DNA from: Thioalkalivibrio sp. ALE31
GTDB lineage: Bacteria > Pseudomonadota > Gammaproteobacteria > Ectothiorhodospirales > Ectothiorhodospiraceae
Direction of reading: 5' to 3'
NCBI RefSeq assembly: GCF_000377405.1
Contig: NZ_KB905022.1
Span: forward strand, 62,001-126,000
DNA: 64,000 nucleotides
Shown here: positions 52,873 through 61,122 of the stretch, one piece after another
How the letters are laid out: each line of letters begins with the position of its first letter
Numbering within the stretch: position 1 is the first letter of the stretch
The notes under the pieces: model-generated
Database searches by the model: none
What the model saw: only the letters and a program-made list of their open reading frames with translations
What the model was told of the DNA's origin: nothing
Program-made: the position numbers and the translations under genes

Positions 52873-53364
52873 CTACGCTGCCCAAGAATGGATCAAAGCA
52901 CCAACTAGGGCGCCGAGGATTCCAAAGAACCCGACAATCCACCATCGTGAATCCGTCTTCTGCTCGAGCGCTCTAGCATGCAGATTGATCGCCGTCTGCA
53001 CCAGCGTCCCGATTTCAGATGACGTAAGCGGTATCCTGCTTACTCTGGCCTTCTCTTCATCAGACAGCTCATGGAAGTCGTCTTTCGATAGTGTTTTTTC
53101 AGCATCAACATGGAACCGTTTTTGATGCTGTCGCCTCCACACCAAGGATGCCTTTTCTCTATCAGCATCTAGCCTGAAGAATTCAGGATGTTCTGATAGG
53201 ACTCCCTTCCAGTACTCTGCGAGCCTACTATCTCCGCTTATGCGATCTGCCCAACCAGCAAAATCCAGCTTGTAGAACTTGTATGTCCCCATAACCTGAA
53301 TCGCGGCGATGACGTCCGCAAGTCGGTTATTTGTACCGAGATATGGAGAGTCACATAGCCTCAT
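52873..53364 (-). CDS. Uncharacterised protein with C-terminal membrane anchor
   Basis: A 163-aa protein. The N-terminal part (NNRLADVIAAIQVMGTYKFY, KLDFAGWADRIS) looks like a small helical, winged-helix-like module; the middle has a strongly conserved-looking EHPEFFRLDADREKASLVWR and an LHARALEQKTDSRWW segment; the C-terminus is a single helix (WWIVGFFGILGALVGALI). I have seen similar proteins annotated only as hypothetical. Base composition is lower in GC than the neighbours, suggesting transfer. It is placed between higA and the fccAB genes. Confidence 0.75.
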   Translation of the reverse strand: MRLCDSPYLGTNNRLADVIAAIQVMGTYKFYKLDFAGWADRISGDSRLAEYWKGVLSEHPEFFRLDADREKASLVWRRQHQKRFHVDAEKTLSKDDFHELSDEEKARVSRIPLTSSEIGTLVQTAINLHARALEQKTDSRWWIVGFFGILGALVGALIHSWAA

Positions 53365-53511
53365 TATTTTTCACTCCAGATTCCAAGCCACGTATCAGCC
53401 ATGCCCCTTTTTGGCACGGTCTGATCTCATTATTTCCGTAATACAGTGAGCTTCCAACCACTCCGATCGGTGCCTGCAGGTCCCGAGTGTGTTTCTGGGT
53501 GGGGATCGGTG

Positions 53512-53560
53512 CACCAAAGGGGTCAGGTCTCGCCTTTGCCGGAGGGGTCTGATCCACATA
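53512..53560. repeat. Partial GGGGTCAG-type repeat
   Basis: AAAGGGGTCAGGTCTCGCCT then TTGCCGGAGGGGTCTGATCC is a degenerate member of the dispersed hairpin family seen at 52198-52263. Confidence 0.6.
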
Positions 53561-53629
53561 ACCCACATTTGCCCGTTACCAACCGGTCTCGCGCCATGCG
53601 CTCGGATCAGGTGCAACGGGCGTCCCTCG

Positions 53630-53692
53630 TTTGTCCTGTGCGGACAAAGCGGCCAAACCGGGCGCTTTGGCCGACAAAGTGCTGATTTGTCG
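53630..53692 (+). promoter_or_regulatory. Triple palindrome upstream of fccAB
   Basis: Three short inverted repeats follow each other: TTTGTCC-N5-GGACAAA (53630-53648), GGCCAAA-N8-TTTGGCC (53651-53672) and CGACAAA-N7-TTTGTCG (53672-53692). The ACAAA/TTTGT half-sites alternate in orientation four times. They lie about 150 nt before fccA and look like operator sites or an mRNA leader structure. Confidence 0.5.
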
Positions 53693-53842
53693 GGTTGCTA
53701 CGGCGACGGTTCTGGCCTCTATTTAGCGAAAGCGGCTGTAGCAAAGGCCGGCGGGGCTCTTGGCGCGCTTTCTGCAGTGGGGTTGAGTGGGCCGGCTGAA
53801 TGCCGGGGAACCATACACCCCAACCGTCAGGAGTTCGCTCGC

Positions 53843-54157
53843 ATGAAGCACTCACGCTTGTTCGCAGCGGGGCTTGTCGCCTCGCTGGCGATGGCCGGCA
53901 CCGCATCCCAGGCTATCGCCGACAATGACGAAATTACCCGTGGCCAGTTGATGGCCGCTTCCTGCAAAGCCTGTCATAACGCGGCCGCGGCCGAAAAAGG
54001 TGTTCCGGATCTCAGCCGTGTCTCGGCGGGAGTCATCCAGAGCCAGATGCGCGCATTCCGCGATGGCGAGCGTGAGGCGACCATCATGGATCGTCACGCC
54101 AGGGGCTACACCGACGAGGAGATCGAAGCCATGTCGGTCTACTTCGCGCGCTTCTGA
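53843..54157 (+). CDS. fccA: Cytochrome c subunit of flavocytochrome c sulfide dehydrogenase
   Basis: A 104-aa monohaem cytochrome c. A signal peptide ends near AIADND (residue 26) and the haem site is Cys41-Lys-Ala-Cys44-His45. The C-terminal helix EEIEAMSVYFARF is typical. It takes electrons from FccB and passes them to cytochrome c. Single haem, compared with the dihaem Allochromatium FccA, as in several Thioalkalivibrio-type enzymes. ATG at 53843 has AGGAG upstream. Operon with fccB 18 nt downstream. Confidence 0.9.
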   Translation: MKHSRLFAAGLVASLAMAGTASQAIADNDEITRGQLMAASCKACHNAAAAEKGVPDLSRVSAGVIQSQMRAFRDGEREATIMDRHARGYTDEEIEAMSVYFARF

Positions 54158-54175
54158 TCACGGGGGATAACAACA

Positions 54176-55471
54176 ATGCATAACTTTACGCGACGTCACT
54201 TCCTCAAGGCCTTCGGGATCACCAGCGCGGCCGCCCTGACCGGTATCGGTTTAACCCCTCTTGCTGCGCACAGCGCTGGCAAGGCCCATGTAGTCGTGGT
54301 CGGGGGCGGCACCGGCGGTGCCACCGCGGCGCGTTACCTGAAGCAACTCTCGCCGGACATGGCCGTCACGCTGATCGAGCCCAACGCCACCTACGTCACC
54401 TGTTATGGCAGTAACTGGGTACTTGGCGGCTTCGAGAGCATCGAGGCGATCACGCACGGCTACGACAACCTGCGCGACCGCGACGGTGTCGATGTCATAC
54501 AGGACAAGGTCATTGGCGTGGACGCCGACAGCCGCACCGTTCGCCTGGAAAGCGGCGACAGCCTGCAATACGACAAACTGGTCATGTCTCCGGGTATCGA
54601 CTTCAAGTACGACGACATGCCCGGCATCGAAGAGGCCGATGCGGAGACGATCCCGCACGCCTGGAAGGCCGGCTCGCAGACCGAGCTGCTGCGTGCGCAG
54701 TTACAGGCCATGCCCAACGGCGGCGTCTACGTCATGGTCGCCCCGCCGAACCCGTACCGCTGCCCGCCGGGGCCGTACGAGCGCGTCTCGATGGTGGCGT
54801 ACTACCTAAAGACCCACAAACCACGCTCCAAGGTCATCGTCCTCGATCCCAAGGAGGGCTTTGCCAAACAGGGCCTGTTCGAGGAGGGATGGGCCGAACA
54901 CTACGGCGACATGATCGAATGGCGTGGCGGCTCCAACGGTGGGCGCGTCGAGGAGATCGACGTCAGCGGGAAGACCGCCCACGCGGACGGTGGCCAGGAG
55001 CGTGTCCGCGCGGACGTGATGAACTTTGTCCCTGCACAGCGCGCCGGCCAGATTGCCCACGATGCAGGCCTCACCAACGAACAAGGCTGGGCCTCGGTCG
55101 ATCAGCGGACCTTCAAGTCCGTCATGGACGACAACATCTACGTGATCGGGGATGCCAGCGTGGCGGGTGCCATGCCCAAGTCCGGTCACGCGGCCAACAA
55201 CCAGGGCAAGATCGTCGCAGCCGCCATCCTGCGCGAGCTATCGGGCCAGGAGCCCCTTGACCCGTCGTCGGCCAGCACCTGCTACGGCCTGATCACCCTT
55301 GACTACGGCGTCAGTATCGCCGCCGTATACCAGTACCAGAACGGCGCCCAGGCGGCAGTCGAAGGCTCCGGTGGCGTCAGTCCGCTCGGCCAGTCTTCAA
55401 CCTTCCGCCGCCAGGAGGCCGAACACACCCGCGCCTGGTACGCCGGCATCACTCAGGACATCTGGGGCTAG
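54176..55471 (+). CDS. fccB: Flavoprotein subunit of flavocytochrome c sulfide dehydrogenase
   Basis: A 431-aa secreted FAD protein. A twin-arginine-like signal (TRRHFLKAFG) is followed by the FAD-binding motif VVVGGGTGGATAARYL, an NAD(P)-like Rossmann pair and the FCSD C-terminal domain. The cysteines of the redox site are present (TYVTCYGSN and NPYRCPPGPYER, plus ASTCYGLI), as in sulfide-oxidising FCSD. It oxidises sulfide to sulfur in the periplasm. A hairpin terminator follows. Confidence 0.95.
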   Translation: MHNFTRRHFLKAFGITSAAALTGIGLTPLAAHSAGKAHVVVVGGGTGGATAARYLKQLSPDMAVTLIEPNATYVTCYGSNWVLGGFESIEAITHGYDNLRDRDGVDVIQDKVIGVDADSRTVRLESGDSLQYDKLVMSPGIDFKYDDMPGIEEADAETIPHAWKAGSQTELLRAQLQAMPNGGVYVMVAPPNPYRCPPGPYERVSMVAYYLKTHKPRSKVIVLDPKEGFAKQGLFEEGWAEHYGDMIEWRGGSNGGRVEEIDVSGKTAHADGGQERVRADVMNFVPAQRAGQIAHDAGLTNEQGWASVDQRTFKSVMDDNIYVIGDASVAGAMPKSGHAANNQGKIVAAAILRELSGQEPLDPSSASTCYGLITLDYGVSIAAVYQYQNGAQAAVEGSGGVSPLGQSSTFRRQEAEHTRAWYAGITQDIWG

Positions 55472-55498
55472 CGCCCAGCGTTGTCCCATCCACTTCGA

Positions 55499-55518
55499 TC
55501 GGCGCCTTCGGGCGCCGA
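55499..55518 (+). terminator. Terminator hairpin after fccAB
   Basis: TCGGCGCC and GGCGCCGA pair with a TTCG tetraloop, followed by GTTCCTTTCC. Likely an intrinsic terminator with a short T-rich tail. Confidence 0.75.
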
Positions 55519-55615
55519 GTTCCTTTCCCGCAACGCCCGCCAATGATGGGTGTCCTCGTCTTCGCTTTTTCTCGGGGTTGCTCTACCCACATGGGGCCAT
55601 TTACTGCCCAGCAGT

Positions 55616-57514
55616 TCAGCGTTCACCAACATAGTAGGGCCAGATCGAGCTCGCAGTTTGGAAAAGGTGCTGCCCTCGGGTGTCGATGGCTGTCTCGTCC
55701 CATTCATTCAGAGAATCAGGCGCTCCCTCTTTGGCGGGATGAAAATACCGATTGAGATTCAGCTTGCTGTACTTGCAGAGTTCAGGTCGCTTTTGGTCCC
55801 AGGAGGCATTCGAAAGCGAGGGATTGAGGCTGCCGGTGATGAGCGTCAGATTGCCCAGCGCGTGTATCTTTTGGTTTCGTTCCTGGTTGAAAACCAGCCG
55901 CTTCTCCGCATCCGCCGCCACGTCCTGTGGCATCGGCCAGTTTGCCTGCCAGTTGACGGGCATGATGTGCTCAATGGTGAGGTTACCCGGAAGCGGCAGC
56001 GATTCGCTCTTGCGGTCTTCCTGGGCTAGATCGATCGCTTCCAGGACGGCTCGGATCTTGTACTGCGCCAGGCGCTGATAGGCCGGTGTGTTCAGAATGC
56101 ACTGCTGGAGCTCTTCGTCACTGGGGAAGCGAACACTATCGCCCTCGTTAGCCTGCAGGGCATCCTCAAGCACTTCAGCATTGATCTTGCCTCGCCGGTC
56201 CAATGCCTTGATGACATCGATGAACAGCCGGTTGTAGTTCTTCGTCGTCAAGCAACAGATCATGCGCCGCATCAGAAACGACTCCAGCACCACAAGAACG
56301 CGCTCGAACTCTGTTCGATCGGCAGGCAGCAGCTGATCGCTGGCCAGCAGCAACAGCGGATAGACGGTCGCCGTATCCACTGCCTGCAGGCGCCCCAGGA
56401 AAGTCGACAGCCGTGAGCCGGCCTCTGGCTCCGCGAACGTGCGGAAGGCGCGTGCATAGCGGGACAGCGACTGCAGGTGGGATTCGATGCTACTGGGCTG
56501 TGCCGTGAGCTGAGAGTCGTTCTCGCCGTCCTCCAGAGCAACGACGTACTCCTTGAAGGCCTCGAACAGGTGGGCACTGCGCACATCCTCCCTCAGCATC
56601 AGTGCCAGATAGTGCTGCAGGAAAAGATCGATGCGCGGGCGCTTGGTACGTCCCTGCTTGACCTCCTTACGCCAGAACTTGGCATCGAAGGCCTTCCAGT
56701 GCTGTTCGTAGAGCGACTCGATATCCAGCCCTGCCGCCTGTGCCCGGCGAAACAGGTAGTTCTTGATCAGGTCCGCGGGCAGCAACTGAGTGCCTCTGGC
56801 ATTCAAGGTCTCGAAGATCACCTGAGATTCATCGTCATCGCTCAGGTTGATCACCACCACCTGCAGTGCGTTGCTCACCACTTGCCACAGTGCATCGAGG
56901 CGCTCATCGAGGTCCGGCACCTGTGCCTCGGGCTCCTCATCCAGCGTACCGCTCAGCCAGCGCTCCAGCTGCCCGTAGAAATAGCGGTAACCATCGATGA
57001 CTTGAGGATTCTGCTCATGAAGCCCGGGCTGCTCCTGCAGGCGCTGTTCCAGAGCGTCCAGGCCGCCCACTCCATGTACTAGCTTGAACGCCTCGCGGTC
57101 GCTGTTGGTCGGCCACACCTTGTAGCGCTCATGCTCGTAATCGACCTTGTTGGCCTTGTTGCCCACCAGGTCGGCAAACCGCTCGTAGTACTTGTTGCTA
57201 GCAAGCTGCTGGCAGATATCGCGGGCGGCGATCATGAAAATCTGCAGAGTGGTAAAACGCTGCTGGCCATCGATCACCTGATGGGTTTCGATGGAGCCGG
57301 CCACATTGCGCATCTGCTCCAGGACGACCGCTCCCAGGAAGTGGGTGCGCGACTTCTGGGTTCGCCGCCGTTGATCCATCAGGCCCTGGATATCCTCCCA
57401 AAGCGGCGCCCAGTTAGGCTCTTCCTTCCAGACATAAGGACGCTGAAACAGCGGAATCTGGAAGGAGATGGTCGAATCGAAGATCTGGTTCAGATCACGT
57501 GCTTTGGCATCCAT
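55616..57514 (-). CDS. GmrSD-type nuclease (DUF262 plus DUF1524 HNH)
   Basis: A 632-aa protein. The N-terminal DUF262 (ParB/Srx-like) domain shows IPLFQRPYVW (near residue 25) and VIDGQQRFTTL; the middle has NARGTQLLPADLIKNYLF; the C-terminal DUF1524 HNH-type nuclease has LTIEHIMPVNW and LGNLTLITGSLNPSLSN. Such fused GmrS-GmrD proteins are type IV restriction enzymes that cleave modified DNA, and they also occur in phage-defence islands. ATG at 57514 is the better start; GTG at 57547 is possible. It lies next to the type I system on the same strand. Confidence 0.88.
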   Translation of the reverse strand: MDAKARDLNQIFDSTISFQIPLFQRPYVWKEEPNWAPLWEDIQGLMDQRRRTQKSRTHFLGAVVLEQMRNVAGSIETHQVIDGQQRFTTLQIFMIAARDICQQLASNKYYERFADLVGNKANKVDYEHERYKVWPTNSDREAFKLVHGVGGLDALEQRLQEQPGLHEQNPQVIDGYRYFYGQLERWLSGTLDEEPEAQVPDLDERLDALWQVVSNALQVVVINLSDDDESQVIFETLNARGTQLLPADLIKNYLFRRAQAAGLDIESLYEQHWKAFDAKFWRKEVKQGRTKRPRIDLFLQHYLALMLREDVRSAHLFEAFKEYVVALEDGENDSQLTAQPSSIESHLQSLSRYARAFRTFAEPEAGSRLSTFLGRLQAVDTATVYPLLLLASDQLLPADRTEFERVLVVLESFLMRRMICCLTTKNYNRLFIDVIKALDRRGKINAEVLEDALQANEGDSVRFPSDEELQQCILNTPAYQRLAQYKIRAVLEAIDLAQEDRKSESLPLPGNLTIEHIMPVNWQANWPMPQDVAADAEKRLVFNQERNQKIHALGNLTLITGSLNPSLSNASWDQKRPELCKYSKLNLNRYFHPAKEGAPDSLNEWDETAIDTRGQHLFQTASSIWPYYVGER

Positions 57515-57715
57515 TTCAGGCGAGCCCCCCTTGCATGATTTCGACACCTGGCCACTGTGTAAAAACGCGGCAAGCGGTGATGATGGTCGTCGATCCGGTC
57601 GATATGGTTGAACGGCCGACAGAAGATGTGCGTGACGGTCCGGGTGCCACTGCGAGCACCGAAGGTTGCCCCCTGGCTTTCACACTTCTTCGGCGGCGTT
57701 ATTCGTCGTATTGGA

Positions 57716-60130
57716 TCAGTACAAATACTGCTGAAAGTCCACGAACACTTCTCGGATGTTGCTCACCGGGCCCAGCTCGTGCACCGCATCCCCGAGGCTG
57801 TGGTACTTCAATTCGATTAGCTGGGGGAGCTTCGCCGTATCCAGTTCGCTTACGCCCTGGGCGACATAGTGATCGAGCACGAATCGCAGAAAATCCTGCT
57901 GTCTGTAGTCGTGTCCCTGGAAGATGCGCTCCTTGTGGGCGTCCACTCGTTCGGCCCGGGTGACCGGCGCCATGTTGAAGGCGATGTAGGCCAGCACATC
58001 GTATAGATCGCTGTTTTCGGCCTCGATCAGCTTGCCGACCTCGGCCAGCTGTTGCGTGCCGTAGCCCTTCTCCTCCAACCCTTCCAGAAGACTCTTCCGG
58101 GTATCCGGGCGGCTCCACAGGCGGCGAAGCTCATCTTCGTCCTGGAAGAGCTCTGGTAGATCGCCGAACAGCCGCTGGATGAATTCAGCGGCAGAGATGG
58201 GCTTGCCGTCCGGACCCCAGAAGCTGGTCGCCGTCATGTGCTGGATGGCGCGTTCCTTGCCGTCGCCCAGGCGGATCTTCACCTTGCGGCGTTTCTCGCA
58301 GATGCAGGGCCATTCGCCGCAGGCCTCGCAGGGGTCCGGCGGCTCCTTCTCGCAAACACAAGGCCGCTCGCCGCAAACAGGGCAGGGCTGCGGAGGCTCC
58401 GTAGCGCAACTACAAGGGCTGTTGCCGCATTGCTTGCAGGGTTCGGGCGGCAAGGGCTCGCCATCCCACTCCTGATCACTGAAGTGCTCGTAGGCCTTCA
58501 CGAAGTCGTAGATGGTGAAGTAGTCCTTGCCCTCAAACAGGCGCGTGCCACGGCCGATGATCTGCTTGAACTCGATCATGCTGTTCACCGGCCGCATCAG
58601 CACGATGTTGCGCACGTTGCGGGCATCCACGCCGGTGGAGAGCTTCTGCGAGGTGGTCAGGATGGTCGGGATGGTCTTCTCGTTGTCCTGGAACAGCTTC
58701 AGGAAGCGCTCGCCCTCCTTGCCGTCGTTGGCGGTGACGCGCTCGCAGTAGTGCGGGTCCTTGCTGGTCTTGAGCTGGTTGATCAGGTCGCGCACCGCCA
58801 GCGCGTGTTCCTGAGTGGCGCAGAACACCAGCGTCTTCTCGCGCGGGTCGATCTGCTCCATGAACAGCTTCACGCGGTAGCGCTCGCGCTCCTGGATCTC
58901 GATGACCCGGTTGAAGTCGTCCTCGGTGTAGCGCCGCCCTTGCTCCACCTCGCCCTCGATGATCTCGTCATCCGCCGTGTAGACGTAGTCATCCAGCGTG
59001 GTGGCGATCTGCCGCACCTTGAACGGGGTCAGGAAGCCATCGTTGATGCCATCCTTCAGCGAGTAGATGTAGACCGGCTCGCCGAAGTAGGCGTAAGTGT
59101 CGGCGTTCACCGTGCGCTTCGGCGTGGCGGTCAGGCCAAGCTGCACGGCGGGCTGGAAATACTCGAGGATGCCGCGCCAGTTGCTCTCGTCGTTGGCGCC
59201 GCCCCGGTGGCACTCGTCGATGATGATGAAATCGAAGAAATCCGGCGGGTAGTCGCCGAAGTTCGGTGCCGGGTTGCCCGCGGCATCGCGCCCGGTCATG
59301 AAGGTTTGGAAGATGGTGAAGAACACGTTGCCGTTCTTCGGCACCCGACCTTTCTTGCGGATCACCTCCGGATCAATGCGCACCAGCGCATCCTCGGGAA
59401 AGGCGGAAAAGTCGTTGAAGGCCTGATTGGCCAGGATGTTGCGGTCCGCCAGAAACAGGATGCGCGGCTGCCGCCCCGGCGTGCCGGCAGCGCGCGCCGC
59501 CAGACTCCAGCGCGCATGGAACAGCTTCCAGGCAATCTGGAAGGCGATGGCCGTCTTGCCGGTGCCGGTAGCCAGGGTCAACAGGATGCGATCCCGCCCC
59601 GCGGCAACCGCCTCCAGCGCCTGATTGATGGCGTTGTGCTGGTAGTAGCGCGCCTGCCAGAAGCCGCCCTTGTCCTCGAACGGCACCGCCCCGAAGCGCT
59701 CCCGCCAGGTGTCCTGCGCGCCGCCGCCCGCGCCGAAGTTCTCCAGCCACAGATCATCCGGCGAGGGCCAGACCTCCACCGGCCCCTCCGCACCGGTTTC
59801 CATGTCCACCCGGTAGATGGCGTCACCGTTGGTGGCGTAGGCGAAGCGCGCCTGCAGCCGCTCGGCATAGCGCTTGGCCTGCGCCAGCCCCTCGGTCACC
59901 GGCAGGCTGCGTTTCTTGGCCTCGATCACCGCCAGCTTCTGACCACGATAGGTCAGTACGTAGTCGGCGATGTCCTGCCGGGCGCGCTTGCCGCCACCCT
60001 GCAGCCGACCGAGCGTGATCACCTCGCGCCGCACCCGGCTAGCCTCCACCACGCCCCAGCCCGCCTCCTTCAAGGCAGGGTCGATCAGTTCGGCGCGGGT
60101 GTCTGCCTCATTGAGGCCGGCCTCGTTCAT
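57716..60130 (-). CDS. hsdR: Type I restriction enzyme R subunit (HsdR)
   Basis: An 804-aa motor/nuclease subunit. The N-terminal PD-(D/E)XK nuclease shows LTYRGQKLAVIEAKKRSL; the helicase has Walker A (ATGTGKTAIAFQIAW), DECH (IIIDECHRGG) and motif III (GLTATPKRT), and motif VI near QIIGRGTRLFEG. An insert at about residues 562-613 carries three tandem PCxxCGxxPCxC units (PCKQCGNSPCSC, PCPVCGERPCVC, PCEACGEWPCIC). It is the last gene of the hsdM-hsdS-rhuM-hsdR set and overlaps the preceding gene by four bases. Confidence 0.95.
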   Translation of the reverse strand: MNEAGLNEADTRAELIDPALKEAGWGVVEASRVRREVITLGRLQGGGKRARQDIADYVLTYRGQKLAVIEAKKRSLPVTEGLAQAKRYAERLQARFAYATNGDAIYRVDMETGAEGPVEVWPSPDDLWLENFGAGGGAQDTWRERFGAVPFEDKGGFWQARYYQHNAINQALEAVAAGRDRILLTLATGTGKTAIAFQIAWKLFHARWSLAARAAGTPGRQPRILFLADRNILANQAFNDFSAFPEDALVRIDPEVIRKKGRVPKNGNVFFTIFQTFMTGRDAAGNPAPNFGDYPPDFFDFIIIDECHRGGANDESNWRGILEYFQPAVQLGLTATPKRTVNADTYAYFGEPVYIYSLKDGINDGFLTPFKVRQIATTLDDYVYTADDEIIEGEVEQGRRYTEDDFNRVIEIQERERYRVKLFMEQIDPREKTLVFCATQEHALAVRDLINQLKTSKDPHYCERVTANDGKEGERFLKLFQDNEKTIPTILTTSQKLSTGVDARNVRNIVLMRPVNSMIEFKQIIGRGTRLFEGKDYFTIYDFVKAYEHFSDQEWDGEPLPPEPCKQCGNSPCSCATEPPQPCPVCGERPCVCEKEPPDPCEACGEWPCICEKRRKVKIRLGDGKERAIQHMTATSFWGPDGKPISAAEFIQRLFGDLPELFQDEDELRRLWSRPDTRKSLLEGLEEKGYGTQQLAEVGKLIEAENSDLYDVLAYIAFNMAPVTRAERVDAHKERIFQGHDYRQQDFLRFVLDHYVAQGVSELDTAKLPQLIELKYHSLGDAVHELGPVSNIREVFVDFQQYLY

Positions 60131-61122
60131 CCCTGGTCTCCAGCCAGCATGTTCATGATCAGACGGATCATGGTCTCCTTGTTGGCAGGGTCGGACTCGG
60201 CCACCAGCAGCGTCAAGGCCGCGAGGCCGACATCGTTGATCACCGGCTCGCCGGACCCATCCAGCAGGCGACCGTTGCGGTGGAGGAAGTCCACGAACAA
60301 GAAAGCGGCGCTGCGCTTGTTGCCATCGGAAAACGGGTGGTTCTTGATCACGAAATAGAGCAGGTGCGCCGCCTTGGATTCGACGCTGGGGTAGGCGGGC
60401 TCACCAAATACACTCTGATCGAGATTGCCCAGCAGCGAGGTCAGGCCATCGCCCCGGTCCCGAGCGAACATATCAGTGGCTTCGCCGCGCGCCATCAGGT
60501 CGGATTTCAGCCCGTCAAGCGCGGCCCGTGCCTGTTCCCAGGAGGGCAGCGTGCCACCAGTCTGGGCGCGGGGTTCGGTCAGCAGACCTTCGTCATAGCG
60601 TTGCAGCAAAAGAAAGGTCTGGGCGTAGCGGCTGACGATGTCCACCAGGCCACGACCGCTGCCCGCATCCAGCGCCGGGCTCTGCGCGGCTTTGCGCACC
60701 AGTGCCAGGGCCGCCTCCAGCTCTCGCGCGTTTTCCTCAAAGCGCTGGCGGTTCAGGGTCCAGCCCTGGGTCAGGTGTTCGCGCAGGATGCGGGTGGCCC
60801 ACTGGCGGAAGCGGGTAGCACGGCTGGAGTTGACCCGGTAGCCCACCGATATGATGACATCGAGATTGTAATACTCCACCTGGTAGGTTTTGCCGTCCGC
60901 AGCAGTTGTTGCATTTTTTGCAACAACTGAATCTCGCTCTAACTCCGCGTCACCAAAGACGTTCTTCAGGTGCCGCGAAATTACCGACTTGTCCCGGTCG
61001 AACAACTCCGCCAGCTGTTGCAGGCTCAGCCAAACCGTCTGCTGGTTGGCATCCAGCCGCACCTCGACGGCCTTGTCGGCCTCCTCGAAGATGATGATGG
61101 GGGCCTGGGTTTCGGCGGTCAT
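60127..61122 (-). CDS. RhuM/Fic (death-on-curing) family protein
   Basis: A 331-aa protein with an N-terminal RhuM-like virulence-protein domain (WLSLQQLAELFDRDKSVISR, YYNLDVIISVGYRV) and a C-terminal Fic/Doc-type domain with the catalytic-like motif HPFSDGNKRSAAF near residue 260-272. Fic/Doc proteins AMPylate or phosphorylate targets. Placed between hsdS and hsdR and coupled to both by ATGA overlaps, it is part of the restriction operon, as in other type I loci. The role here is unproven. Confidence 0.92.
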   Translation of the reverse strand: MTAETQAPIIIFEEADKAVEVRLDANQQTVWLSLQQLAELFDRDKSVISRHLKNVFGDAELERDSVVAKNATTAADGKTYQVEYYNLDVIISVGYRVNSSRATRFRQWATRILREHLTQGWTLNRQRFEENARELEAALALVRKAAQSPALDAGSGRGLVDIVSRYAQTFLLLQRYDEGLLTEPRAQTGGTLPSWEQARAALDGLKSDLMARGEATDMFARDRGDGLTSLLGNLDQSVFGEPAYPSVESKAAHLLYFVIKNHPFSDGNKRSAAFLFVDFLHRNGRLLDGSGEPVINDVGLAALTLLVAESDPANKETMIRLIMNMLAGDQG

